Assembly (NCBI RefSeq): GCF_025147765.1
Contig: NZ_CP102265.1
Coordinates: 780,501 to 844,500 of the forward strand
DNA: 64,000 nucleotides
Reading direction: 5' to 3'
From: Blautia obeum ATCC 29174
GTDB lineage: Bacteria; Bacillota; Clostridia; Lachnospirales; Lachnospiraceae
A program made the position numbers and the translations under genes. Shown piece by piece: positions 8,076 through 16,895 of the stretch (the stretch's first letter is position 1; each line of letters starts with the position of its first letter). The notes beneath the pieces were generated by a model, which was not told where the DNA came from, did no database searches, and was given only the letters and a program-made list of their open reading frames with translations.

Positions 8076-9440
8076 ATGAATCAAAAGAGCAAATTGACCT
8101 TTGGAAAAATTTTTGAACGTTTTGCATACGGTTGCGGAGATTTTGGATGTAATATCATTTACACTGCAATGTCTGCATTCCTGCTTTTCTATTACACAGA
8201 TTATGCTGGAGTCAGTGCAATGGCAGTTGGAACGATTATGATGATTTCAAGAGTTTTTGATGGAATCAGTGATATTATCATGGGTGTTATTGTCGACCGT
8301 ACTCATTCAAGGTTTGGAAAAGCAAGACCGTGGATCCTACGTATGTGTATCCCATTTGCAATATCAGGCATCCTGATGTTTTCGGTTCCGGCTTCCTGGT
8401 CATCCACACCGAAGCTGGTCTACGTATTTATTACATATAACCTGGTATCCACTGTTATCTATACGGCAATCAATGTTCCGTATTCCGCATTGAACGCATT
8501 AATGACACAGGATCCATATGAAAGATCTGTATTAAGTATTTTCAGAAATCTTCTTGCAACAGCAGGAACACTTACAATCAATACATTTACACTGCCACTG
8601 GTAGAATACTTCGGAAATAACGCAAGTGCATGGACAAAAACCTTTGTCGTATTTGGTTTCGTTTCTATCGCGGCATTCCTTTGTACTTTCTTTGGAACGA
8701 AAGAACGAGTAAGAGCAAATGAGGCGGGAGAGCAGAAAGTAGAAGAAAACGTTCCGTTTGTAACAGGAATCAAGGCTCTTTTCCAGAACAAATACTGGAT
8801 TATGATGACCGGTATGCTGGCACTTTTCTTCCTGATGTACTCCGTAAACGGCGGAGCAACCGTATATTATGCAAAAGATATCCTTGGAGACAAAAATCTG
8901 GTAAGCACGATTAATGGTATCTTCAATATCGTACAGATTCTTGGTATGTTCTTCATTGCCATGCTGGTCAAAAAATTTGGTAAAAGAAATGTATTTTCAC
9001 TGGGACTTATCCTGGACATCATTGGAATGCTCGTACTGAATTTCTTAGGTGGATTCATGCCAGTCATTGTAGTTTCCAGTGTCATCCGTGGAATCGGAAA
9101 TGCCTGCGGTGGTGCAACCATGTGGGCAATGGTATCGGACACCATTGACTATGGAGAATGGAAAACAGGATATCGTACAGAAGGTCTTGTAAACAGTGCA
9201 TGTAGTTTTGGATATAAGATTGGTAACGGTATCGGTTCTGCACTGCTCGGTGTGATTCTGGAAGTTGGTGGATACGTTGGAAATGCAGCAGCACAGACAG
9301 CATCTGCACTGACATCCATTAGAATCTGTTTTGTATGGATTCCGATAGCTGTTTATGCATGCGGACTGATCATTATGAAATTCTATCATCTGGACAAAGA
9401 GTTTGACGGTATTCTTGCTGACCTGAAAGCTCGTAAATAA
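8076..9440 (+). CDS. GPH-family sugar:cation symporter
   Basis: A 454-residue major-facilitator protein with about 12 membrane segments. The GPH (glycoside-pentoside-hexuronide) signature is visible in DRTHSRFGKARPWILRM between helices 2 and 3 and in the FAYGCGDFGCNIIY start. Members import disaccharides and oligosaccharides with Na+ or H+. The ATG at 8076 has GAGGGAG upstream. It is the first gene of a three-gene unit with a GH5 (41 bases downstream) and a GH43 enzyme, so it most likely imports xylo-, gluco- or arabino-oligosaccharides that those cytoplasmic enzymes cut. Confidence 0.9.
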   Translation: MNQKSKLTFGKIFERFAYGCGDFGCNIIYTAMSAFLLFYYTDYAGVSAMAVGTIMMISRVFDGISDIIMGVIVDRTHSRFGKARPWILRMCIPFAISGILMFSVPASWSSTPKLVYVFITYNLVSTVIYTAINVPYSALNALMTQDPYERSVLSIFRNLLATAGTLTINTFTLPLVEYFGNNASAWTKTFVVFGFVSIAAFLCTFFGTKERVRANEAGEQKVEENVPFVTGIKALFQNKYWIMMTGMLALFFLMYSVNGGATVYYAKDILGDKNLVSTINGIFNIVQILGMFFIAMLVKKFGKRNVFSLGLILDIIGMLVLNFLGGFMPVIVVSSVIRGIGNACGGATMWAMVSDTIDYGEWKTGYRTEGLVNSACSFGYKIGNGIGSALLGVILEVGGYVGNAAAQTASALTSIRICFVWIPIAVYACGLIIMKFYHLDKEFDGILADLKARK

Positions 9441-9481
9441 TTCAACGATAACCAATAGGAAATCATGGAGGTTTGTATAAC

Positions 9482-10648
9482 ATGAAAATCAAGGGAGTCA
9501 ATCTTGGAAATTGGCTGGTTCTGGAGAAATGGATGAATCCGGCATTGTTTGAGGGTACAACAGCGGAAGATGAATACTATCTTCCGCGCCAGCTCTCACC
9601 GGAAGTATATGAGGCAAGAATTAAAATCCACCGTTCTGAATATATCACAGAGCGTGATTTTGTAACGATTAAAAAAATGAGTCTTGAGTCTGTGAGAATT
9701 CCGGTACCGTATTTTATTTTTGGTGACAGAAAGCCATTTATTGGATGCATTGAAGAATTGGATAAAGCTTTTAACTGGGCGGAAAAATATGGATTGACAA
9801 TCCTGATTGATCTTCATACGGTTCCGATGAGCCAGAATGGTTTTGATAATGGAGGTCTCAGCGGTGTCTGTAAATGGGCACAGAATCCAGATGAAGTCGA
9901 ATTTGCACTCAGTGTACTGGAGCGACTGGCAGAGCGTTATGGAACAAGAAAAGGTCTTCTGGGAATCCAGCCGCTTAATGAGCCAATTACAGAAAATATG
10001 TGGAAAACTATGGATGTTGAACATCGTTATCCACCGGCAGATCCGGTTCTTGCACGGGGGTCTGCACCGATCACGATGGATTTTCTCAGAAAATACTATC
10101 TTGATGCCTATGACCGCATCAGCAAATATATGCCGAAGGAAAAGTATGTGGTCATTCACGATGGATTTGAACTGATGGCATGGAAAGACTTTATGCAGGA
10201 AGAAAAATATTCCAACGTTATTCTCGATACACATCAGTATCTGATGGTTGCTGAGGCAGATGGATGCGAACAGACAGTAGAAGCCTACGTAAAATATGTT
10301 AAGGAAGAAATAGAGCCAAAGATTACAGAAATGGAAAAATATTTCCCGGTGATCTGCGGAGAATGGTGCCTGTTTAATTCTCTTGCCTGCGGATGCGATA
10401 CAAAAGGCGGACAGAGTGTGCTGAACGGTGTGGAAGGAAGCACTGAAGAAAAGGTCAGTGCCGAAGAAAAGAAGAAAATCTACAATGCGCTTGCAAAAGT
10501 TCAGCTTGAAGCATGGAACAAAGGCAGCGGTTATTATTACTGGAGTTACAAACTTCTGACAGATACTGTCAATACACCGGGCTGGATCGGCTGGGACAGC
10601 TGGGATCTGGGACGCAGTGTTGATTTTGGCTGGATCACAATGGAATAA
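9482..10648 (+). CDS. Glycoside hydrolase family 5 enzyme
   Basis: A 388-residue (beta/alpha)8 barrel. The acid/base Glu is in QPLNEP (about residue 167) and the nucleophile Glu in ICGEWC (about residue 294). The opening GVNLGNWLVLEKWM resembles fungal-type exo-beta-1,3-glucanases and related GH5 subfamilies. There is no signal peptide, so it acts inside the cell on imported oligosaccharides. The frame opens at a TTG at 9473, but that codon is too close to the GGAGG at 9467-9471, so ATG 9482 is chosen. Second gene of the symporter operon. Exact bond specificity is open: beta-glucosidase or exo-glucanase activity is most likely. Confidence 0.85.
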   Translation: MKIKGVNLGNWLVLEKWMNPALFEGTTAEDEYYLPRQLSPEVYEARIKIHRSEYITERDFVTIKKMSLESVRIPVPYFIFGDRKPFIGCIEELDKAFNWAEKYGLTILIDLHTVPMSQNGFDNGGLSGVCKWAQNPDEVEFALSVLERLAERYGTRKGLLGIQPLNEPITENMWKTMDVEHRYPPADPVLARGSAPITMDFLRKYYLDAYDRISKYMPKEKYVVIHDGFELMAWKDFMQEEKYSNVILDTHQYLMVAEADGCEQTVEAYVKYVKEEIEPKITEMEKYFPVICGEWCLFNSLACGCDTKGGQSVLNGVEGSTEEKVSAEEKKKIYNALAKVQLEAWNKGSGYYYWSYKLLTDTVNTPGWIGWDSWDLGRSVDFGWITME

Positions 10649-10685
10649 TATAAAATCCGATATATCCTAAGAGGAGGAGAATGCA

Positions 10686-12332
10686 ATGATACAGAATCCA
10701 ATACTTCCGGGATTCAACCCGGATCCGTGTATCTGCCGTAAAGGCGATGATTATTATATGGCAGTTTCTACTTTTGAATGGTTTCCGGGAATCCCGGTAT
10801 ATCATTCCAGAGATCTGAAAAACTGGGAATTATATACGCACGTATTAACCGATGATGAGAAAGTAGATCTCAAGAAGCTTCCAAGTGCAAAAGGAATCTG
10901 GGCTCCGTGTCTGACCTATTGCGAGGAAGAAGATCTGTTTTATGTAGTTTATGGGGTGATGAATTCCATGAATGCAAGATATTTTGATGTGGACAATTTC
11001 CTGATCTGCTCCAAAGATATCAAAGGACCATGGAGTAAGCCAGTATATCTTCATTCTTCCGGATTTGATGCCTCTTTATTCCATGATACAAATGGAAAAA
11101 AATATGTGGTTTCTCTGGAATGGGAGACGAGAGAAGGATACGAAAAACCAGGTGCAATCTGCATGGTGGAATACTCACCTGAAAAACAGGAGATCGTAGG
11201 ATATCCGAAACGGATCTGGCGAGGTGGTACTGACAGAGGCTGCATCGAGGCCCCACATCTGACAAAACGTGGCGAATACTATTACATCATGTGCGCTGAG
11301 GGTGGTACAGGATACAACCACTGTGTGACCATGGGACGTTCCCAAAATGTCTGGGGACCATACGAAAAAGATCCAAAGAACCCGATCGTGACAAGTGTAC
11401 CGGGAGAATCTTATGAAAGACAGGATCCGGATCACCTCAAACCAAAGTACTATAATCCGGACTCCATTCTTCAAAAATCTGGTCATGGAAGTTATGTGGA
11501 ACTTCCGACAGGAGAAGTTTATCTGGTTCATCTCTGCTCCAGACCGTTCGTTCCGGAACTGCGCTGTACTCTTGGTAGAGAGACTGCAATCCAGAAGATG
11601 ATGTGGACAGAGGATAACTGGCTCCGCATGGCAGACGGCAGCAATTTTGCAAAACTGGAAGTGCCAGAAAGTTCTCTCCCGGAATATCCGGTAGAAAAGA
11701 CACCGGATTTTGATGATTTCGATGGTGATGAACTTGGAAAATTCTATTATTCACCACGTATTATGCCGCAGAGATTTGCTGATGTAAAAGCAAGAAAAGG
11801 ATATGTCCGTATTCGTGGGCAGGAATCCCGCACTTCTTTGAACAAAGTTAGCATTCTTGCAAGAAAACTGACCAGCGTTTACGCAAGGATTACCACAAAG
11901 ATGGAATTTGTGCCGGAAGTTCATCAGCACAGTGCGGGCTTGATCCTGTACTACGATAACATGAATTATATTAACCTTCGTAAATATTACAGCGAAACTC
12001 TGGGGCAGAGTGCATTGTCTATCATTCATCTGGAAAATGGCGTTAAGACAGAATTTCTGAACACCAGAATCCCGGTAGAGGATAAGCCAATCTACCTTCG
12101 CCTCTATATTGAAGGAAGAAAGTCCTGGTTCGAGTGGAGTTATGATGGAGAAAATTATGAGAAGATCGGGCGCATCTTCGACACTACAAGATTCTCCGAT
12201 GAATACTGCAAATACGGCGAATTTACCGGAACCATGGTAGGCCTCACCTGTGCTGACCGAGTCCTCCACAAGAAATGTGCCGATTTTGATTTCTTTGAAT
12301 ATAAGGCAGACGAGAGTCGAATGGTGGAGTAA
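10686..12332 (+). CDS. Glycoside hydrolase family 43 (beta-xylosidase type)
   Basis: A 548-residue two-domain enzyme. The N-terminal five-bladed propeller has the GH43 triad: Asp13 in FNPDPCI (base), Asp128 in GFDASLF (pKa modulator) and Glu188 in CIEAPHL (acid). The C-terminal 200 residues form the beta-sandwich typical of the long beta-xylosidase branch. No signal peptide is present, so it is intracellular and likely releases xylose or arabinose from short chains taken up by the neighbouring symporter. GGAGGAG lies 8 bases before ATG 10686. Last gene of the operon; no strong hairpin terminator follows. Confidence 0.9.
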   Translation: MIQNPILPGFNPDPCICRKGDDYYMAVSTFEWFPGIPVYHSRDLKNWELYTHVLTDDEKVDLKKLPSAKGIWAPCLTYCEEEDLFYVVYGVMNSMNARYFDVDNFLICSKDIKGPWSKPVYLHSSGFDASLFHDTNGKKYVVSLEWETREGYEKPGAICMVEYSPEKQEIVGYPKRIWRGGTDRGCIEAPHLTKRGEYYYIMCAEGGTGYNHCVTMGRSQNVWGPYEKDPKNPIVTSVPGESYERQDPDHLKPKYYNPDSILQKSGHGSYVELPTGEVYLVHLCSRPFVPELRCTLGRETAIQKMMWTEDNWLRMADGSNFAKLEVPESSLPEYPVEKTPDFDDFDGDELGKFYYSPRIMPQRFADVKARKGYVRIRGQESRTSLNKVSILARKLTSVYARITTKMEFVPEVHQHSAGLILYYDNMNYINLRKYYSETLGQSALSIIHLENGVKTEFLNTRIPVEDKPIYLRLYIEGRKSWFEWSYDGENYEKIGRIFDTTRFSDEYCKYGEFTGTMVGLTCADRVLHKKCADFDFFEYKADESRMVE

Positions 12333-12360
12333 AAATATATTCAGATGTTACGTTACTTTT

Positions 12361-12573
12361 TCATTTATCATCAGATTTAGATTTATTTTTGATTTTCGGT
12401 GGTTGGTAATGATACACCGCTTCATAGGATTCCAGCTCATCCTCATTTACCGGGCCTGACGGAATCAGCCCAGTACAGTCCTGGGTAGATGCTGCATTTG
12501 AGAGAAAATCATAAGAATCAGTGACCTCCTGGTTCGTAGGAGTCTTTGGTTTTGTAGAAGAATTTTTTGACAT
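12361..12573 (-). CDS. Small repeated-family protein, copy 1
   Basis: A 70-residue hydrophilic protein beginning MSKNSSTKPKTPTNQEV, with a conserved-looking core DCTGLIPSGPVNEDELESYE. It has one Cys and no signal or membrane segment. I recognise the DCTGLIP-type core from short unannotated proteins of Lachnospiraceae but know no function. ATG 12573 has GGAGGTT upstream. A second copy lies at 37060-37269 on the same strand, and 215 bp spanning most of the gene and its leader are identical. Only the C-terminal tails differ. The ribosome site is inside a predicted hairpin (separate entry). Confidence 0.7.
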   Translation of the reverse strand: MSKNSSTKPKTPTNQEVTDSYDFLSNAASTQDCTGLIPSGPVNEDELESYEAVYHYQPPKIKNKSKSDDK

Positions 12574-12632
12574 AAATAACCTCCATGGTATACAAATTCA
12601 GACTTAAAAAAGTCTTGAAGATTAGTATATCC
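12418..12632 (-). repeat. 215-bp identical direct repeat, copy 1
   Basis: By eye this block is identical to 37114-37328 in the same orientation (offset 24,696 bases). It covers most of the small gene, its start and its untranslated leader. The flanks are related but diverged. Identity with diverged flanks points to recent gene conversion or duplication. Confidence 0.9.
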
Positions 12633-12672
12633 TGGAGGTCGTTTTTTTATGCTGGCATTTTGTGGTTGTAAA
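12579..12672 (-). promoter_or_regulatory. Promoter and ribosome-site-masking hairpin, copy 1
   Basis: On the minus strand, TTTACA (12672-12667), a 17-base spacer and TAAAAA (12649-12644) form a weak promoter. The leader then folds: ACCTCCAGGATATAC (12639-12625) can pair at 13 of 15 positions with GTATACCATGGAGGT (12593-12579), which contains the ribosome site GGAGGT. A nested AGACTT-TTTT-AAGTCT hairpin lies between. Start of translation would be blocked when folded. Confidence 0.5.
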
Positions 12673-12741
12673 AAACTCTCGATATAGTACAATTAGTTCC
12701 AAAGAAAAAGGGGAATGACAAATAGAAAAAAGGAGGAAGAC

Positions 12742-12964
12742 ATGATGACAAGAATTGGACAGATGATATTCAATGATGGATATGCAAAAGGATTTAAAGA
12801 AGGACTTGCAGAAGTGAGGGGTAGAGAATATGGAGCGTGAGGTTGAACGTATATGTCTGCTTCTATCGAAGCTTTTAGATGAGAATCGTTTGGATGACCT
12901 GTTGAGAATAATAGAAGATGATGAATATATGGAACAATTGATGCGAGAGTTCAATATTTTATGA
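12742..12964 (+). pseudogene. Two overlapping fragments of an Rpn-like C-terminus
   Basis: Two short frames overlap. The first (12742-12840, 32 residues, MMTRIGQMIFNDGYAKGF and onward) has an AGGAGG site 5 bases upstream. The second (12830-12964, 44 residues, ending QLMREFNIL) is in another frame. Read through a frameshift they give one chain that resembles the tail of Rpn-type PD-(D/E)XK proteins and related short Lachnospiraceae proteins (a FNDGY segment, then a charged helical end). I infer a remnant with a frameshift. A real two-gene overlap cannot be excluded. Confidence 0.45.
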
Positions 12965-13069
12965 AAAAAGTATTTTCACAAGATTTTAGTTCATTCGCCA
13001 ATAAATTTTTTGATACAAATCAAATAGAACCTATGTTATAGTGATAATAGAAAGAAAGGATGGCAAACG

Positions 13070-14011
13070 GTGGAACAAAATAAAATTAAACCGGATACCA
13101 TACTAAAGAATTTTTGGAAAGACAATCATCATTTTGCAGATTTATTTAATGCCGCGTTGTTTGAAGGTGAACAGGTATTAAATCCTGCAGATCTTTTGGA
13201 AGTGGACACAGATGTTTCTTCAATTCTAAGATTTAATGGTCATGCTGAGACAGTACAGAAAGTATTGGATGTTGTAAAGAAAACAGCATATGGTATTGAT
13301 TTCGTAATCTGAGGATTAGAAAATCAGGAAAAAATTCATTATGCAATGCCACTTCGACACATGATAGGAGATGCATTCTCTTATTTGAAAGAGTATCAGG
13401 AAATTGCGGCAAAAAATCGTAAAGATAAAAACTTTGCGTCTCCAGATGAATTTCTTTCCAATATGAAAAAAACAGATCGTCTGCATCCAGTAGTAAGCCT
13501 ATGTGTTTATTATGGAGAACATCCATGGGATGGACCTTTGTGTCTGGTAGATATGTTGGAGCTTCCAGAAAAAATCAGACCTCTTGTATCGGATTACAAG
13601 ATGAATTTAATTGAACTAAGGACAAGTGGAACACTCCAGTTTCATAATCAGGATGTTAATACAGTATTTGATATTAGTCGAGCTATATACGAATGCGATT
13701 ATGATAAAATAAATACTGTGTATGGGAGAATGCAAATTACATCAGAACTGGGAGTTGTGATTGGTGCGATTACACAGTCACAGAAGCTGATAGACCATGC
13801 TTTGAAATTGGAACAAAATGGAGGTCAGGTTAATATGTGTAGTGCATTGGAAGAGTTAGAAAAAAAGGCAGAACAAAAAGGGATGATTAAGGGGACGATC
13901 AAAACTTGCAAAAAAATTAAATTAAGCAGAGAAGAGACAACTAAGAATATTATCGAAGAATTTTCTTTATCCAATGAAGAAGCAGAGAAATGTATGGAAA
14001 TGTATTGGTAG
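13070..14011 (+). pseudogene. Rpn-family nuclease/transposase gene with an in-frame stop
   Basis: Two open stretches in the same frame, 13070-13312 (80 residues) and 13346-14011 (221 residues), are separated only by a TGA at 13310-13312 and a short segment reading GLENQEKIHYA. Together they form an Rpn (YhgA-like) PD-(D/E)XK protein of about 313 residues, with FWKDNHHFADLFNAALF at the N-terminus, the ENQ active-site strand, MPLRHMIGD and a charged C-terminal helix. Family members promote recombination by DNA cleavage. The GTG at 13070 has AAAGGA 9 bases upstream. A single nonsense change appears to have broken it. The C-terminal part has no ribosome site of its own that I can see. Confidence 0.8.
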
Positions 14012-14030
14012 CATGTGGCATATGGTAATA

Positions 14031-14063
14031 GAAGAGCCCGGAGGGATGACCTCCGGGTTCTTC
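14031..14063. terminator. Bidirectional hairpin between the Rpn pseudogene and XRE gene
   Basis: GAAGAGCCCGGAGG (14031-14044) pairs with CCTCCGGGTTCTTC (14050-14063) with one mismatch or wobble and a 5-base loop. It overlaps the stop codon of the minus-strand regulator. T tracts on either side are short and interrupted, so efficiency is uncertain. Confidence 0.6.
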
Positions 14064-14395
14064 TATTGTGCCTCCAGAGCATTAATGTAACCTTCCAAAT
14101 AAGAAGTGATACGCTCTTTTCCAAGGGAATCCAGTTTTCTGTACAGGTTGATCAGACGTGTTTCATCCTGGGCCAGACTGTTGGTTTCAATACGCTCATA
14201 TCTGGTATCAGAAAGACCAAGAATATAATCAATAGATACGCCAAAGATATTTTGCAGTTTGATAAGAGATTTTACACTGGGATAATATTTTTCCATTTCA
14301 TATGCGCTTATTGTTTCCTGAGACACTTCCAACTCAATACTGAGTCGGATCTGTGTGATTTTTTTTTCCTCCCGTAATTCTCGTATACGATTCAT
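14063..14395 (-). CDS. XRE-family repressor
   Basis: A 110-residue regulator with an N-terminal Cro/C1 helix-turn-helix (MNRIRELREEKKITQIRLS, then VSQETISAYEMEKYYPSVKSL cut here at its start) and a C-terminal helical region of about 45 residues. An earlier ATG at 14422 is in frame, but GGGAG sits 7 bases before ATG 14395. It is divergent from the 20-kb Tad unit. Three copies of a TACAAG-N5-CTTGTA-type dyad lie between the two genes, one over its own -10 region and one over the -35 of the Tad-side promoter. It is therefore the likely repressor of both itself and the Tad unit. Confidence 0.85.
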   Translation of the reverse strand: MNRIRELREEKKITQIRLSIELEVSQETISAYEMEKYYPSVKSLIKLQNIFGVSIDYILGLSDTRYERIETNSLAQDETRLINLYRKLDSLGKERITSYLEGYINALEAQ

Positions 14396-14430
14396 TTTTT
14401 TCTCCCTTACAACTAGGCTCATATTTAATC

Positions 14431-14548
14431 ATATTATACAAGCTGAACTTGTACACATTAGAAGGCGAAACTATACTTTGTATAAGCTGTACTGGTGAGA
14501 ATATGAATACAAGTACAACTTGTATAAAATAGATGCTGATGCTATAAT
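14431..14548. promoter_or_regulatory. Divergent promoters with three XRE-type operators
   Basis: Perfect dyads TACAAG-N5-CTTGTA occur at 14437-14453 and 14508-14524. A degenerate one lies at 14481-14497. The rightward promoter is TTGTAT (14520-14525), a 17-base spacer and TATAAT (14543-14548); the third operator overlaps its -35. A minus-strand TATAAT at 14436-14431 abuts the first operator. The arrangement predicts repression of both genes. Confidence 0.7.
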
Positions 14549-14607
14549 AAAAAATAATTAATTCAATGTGATAAAGTGATAAGAAAAATATTTAAACAGG
14601 GAGGAAA

Positions 14608-16860
14608 ATGCGTATGAAATGCCCAAAATGTGGAACAACAGTCAAGGATGATGCCAAGTTCTGTTTTGCCTGTGGAGCCAAACTGGAACAGCCAAAGGCA
14701 TTGGCTGAACCAGAGAAAATAGAAGTACAGCATGTAAAGATGAAGCCGGAGGCACCGAAAGCTAAGAAAAAAGGTAACAACAAGAAGGTCGGTAAGATTG
14801 TGGTCGCAGTCGGAGTATGTGCGGCAGTTGTAGTGGTGGGAGTTAATATTGTTCCGCGGCTGACACAGACAGATAATCCGTGTGTGTATTTGTCAGATGG
14901 TTCTTATAATCTTCTGACAAAAATGAAAAAAGACAGTGGAGTGGATTTCGCGGATGGTGTATCAACTGCCGTGTTTGAGAACTCACCATATACGATTAAA
15001 GGTCGGACTCAGTTTTCACCAAGTGGAAAGTATCTGTATTTTTATAATAATTATGATGGTAACGGTGGAACTTTATGCAGAATCAGATGGGATAAGATAA
15101 AGAAAAACTCTTCAGGCAGTCGTGATTATGAAAATATTGAAACAATAGGTTCAAATATATCGGATACTTATAATATATATAGACTGATCTCGGATGACGA
15201 AGTAATTTATAAGGATACATCTGACAGCCTTTATTATTATAACGGAGAAGAAACGACAAAGATTGCCAAACAGGCTGCAGATTTCTGGGTAGATGAAAAC
15301 GGCAGAATTGTCTATACAAGAAAAGATGATGAGAGTGGTGAGGTTTGTACCTTATTTGGTGTTACTACGAAAGAGCCGGATAATAAAATTAAACTGGCTT
15401 CAAATATTGCGTGGGTGGTCTGTGCGGATGATTTAGATAATATTTTTGTGCGTACGAATTCCGGAGAGGATAATATGGGAGTCGGCGTTGCCGGATTTGA
15501 CCGAGATTTCCAGGTGCTCAGTAAAAACTCAGAGGTTCTGTCATATAAAGATGACTGTATTTATTATACCGATGATAGTGGAGATTCTCTCAGTTTGTAT
15601 GATTATGTAGAAGGAACAGATGTGATAGATACATTAAAAGAACCTGTGGAAGAAGACTATCAGATTACACAGGATAAGTACGAGATGCTGGATGAGTACA
15701 GTACATTAGAAGACTACGAGGCTATTTATACATCGTGTACAAAGGAATCCATGTTCACACCAGATGGAGAAAATCTGGAGGATCAGCCGGAAGCGGAATT
15801 TCAGGCATTTGTAAAAAAATATAAAAATCTTGAAAATGAAGATGGATATATTCAGGTTACAGACGAGATTAAAGATGAACTGAAAAATCTGGCGGCTCTT
15901 TATGGAGAAGGCTATGAAAATGAATGGCAGGAGTTATGTTTCGGGAAGAAAACAGAAACAGTGACAGACGAGGATGCATATAACGAAGCATGGGATAGAT
16001 ACTACAAATTGTATTCTGCGGAAGATTTATGTGCACAGCTTAAAGATGAAAATAATGCATTTCCATTGAAAATATTGTATTGCTACAAAAACGGAGAAAC
16101 CAATGTAATTAGTAAGGATGTCCTGCAGGCGTATAGTTTAAGCAACTCTATTATATATAATACGAAAGATATGGTTCAGGAGAAAGTTAAATTAGAAGAT
16201 ATTAATGATATCAGTGATGTAAGAGAACTGTTCTGGATTGATTATGGCAAACAGAATTATTTTATCAGATTATCTGATGATAAACAGCTTCAGATGTCAA
16301 CAGAAGGTGCGAAATACTGCAAAGATCAGATGGATACAGACTGGGGATCCATTTCATTTGCAGGAAACAGTGTTTATATAAATGTCGAAAATGAAAAAAC
16401 AGGTATTGCGTCTATAAAGGGAGATACAATAGGAGCTTTTGATACGATAGCAGAGAAATCTACAACGCTTAGTGCTACAGAAACAGAATGTTATTATGTG
16501 ACAACAGAAAATCCAGATGACTATTATGTTGATTTATATTCTGACAAAGATGGAAAGAGTACGCTGCTGGCGCAGGATATTACTTTGCAGTCAGTTTCTG
16601 TTTATGAAGATGGACAGATTTTGGCAAGTACAAGTCCATACAATAATAATGGATATGAACTCAGTACACTTGGAAAGAAGGGAAACATGAGTTATCTGGC
16701 TGATGACGTCAGTGCTTATTTACGTCTGGATGAAAAAAATCTTTTGTATATTTCAGATGGTGATCTTTACCTTTACGATGGTGAAGATACGGAACTGCTT
16801 GCCTATGATGTTGACTGTATGTGGAGCAGAAAATCAATGAATACGAAATTTACGTATTGA
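14608..16860 (+). CDS. Zinc-ribbon membrane protein with large outer domain
   Basis: A 750-residue protein. Residues 1-27 form a zinc ribbon (CPKCG and CFACG pairs). A basic linker is followed by one membrane segment (IVVAVGVCAAVVVVGVNIV, about residues 61-79). The remaining 670 residues are rich in Tyr, Asp and Gly with recurring short strands, suggesting a beta-propeller-like domain of the DUF5050 kind outside the cell. Start ATG 14608 follows GGGAGG. It is the first gene after the XRE-controlled promoter and leads the Tad unit. A zinc-ribbon/membrane layout recurs in the gene at 29993. Role unknown; signal sensing or envelope coupling is a guess. Confidence 0.7.
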   Translation: MRMKCPKCGTTVKDDAKFCFACGAKLEQPKALAEPEKIEVQHVKMKPEAPKAKKKGNNKKVGKIVVAVGVCAAVVVVGVNIVPRLTQTDNPCVYLSDGSYNLLTKMKKDSGVDFADGVSTAVFENSPYTIKGRTQFSPSGKYLYFYNNYDGNGGTLCRIRWDKIKKNSSGSRDYENIETIGSNISDTYNIYRLISDDEVIYKDTSDSLYYYNGEETTKIAKQAADFWVDENGRIVYTRKDDESGEVCTLFGVTTKEPDNKIKLASNIAWVVCADDLDNIFVRTNSGEDNMGVGVAGFDRDFQVLSKNSEVLSYKDDCIYYTDDSGDSLSLYDYVEGTDVIDTLKEPVEEDYQITQDKYEMLDEYSTLEDYEAIYTSCTKESMFTPDGENLEDQPEAEFQAFVKKYKNLENEDGYIQVTDEIKDELKNLAALYGEGYENEWQELCFGKKTETVTDEDAYNEAWDRYYKLYSAEDLCAQLKDENNAFPLKILYCYKNGETNVISKDVLQAYSLSNSIIYNTKDMVQEKVKLEDINDISDVRELFWIDYGKQNYFIRLSDDKQLQMSTEGAKYCKDQMDTDWGSISFAGNSVYINVENEKTGIASIKGDTIGAFDTIAEKSTTLSATETECYYVTTENPDDYYVDLYSDKDGKSTLLAQDITLQSVSVYEDGQILASTSPYNNNGYELSTLGKKGNMSYLADDVSAYLRLDEKNLLYISDGDLYLYDGEDTELLAYDVDCMWSRKSMNTKFTY

Positions 16861-16895
16861 TTAATTGAATTGGTATAATCTGGGAGAAAAAAACT

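Noticed and set aside
9473..9481. TTG at 9473 as the GH5 start
   Set aside because: It is only one or two bases after the GGAGG site. ATG 9482 has normal spacing.
13310..13312. TGA in the Rpn gene as a selenocysteine codon, given the selenium genes in the window
   Set aside because: No SECIS-like hairpin is seen just after it, and Rpn proteins have no known selenocysteine position there. A nonsense change is simpler.
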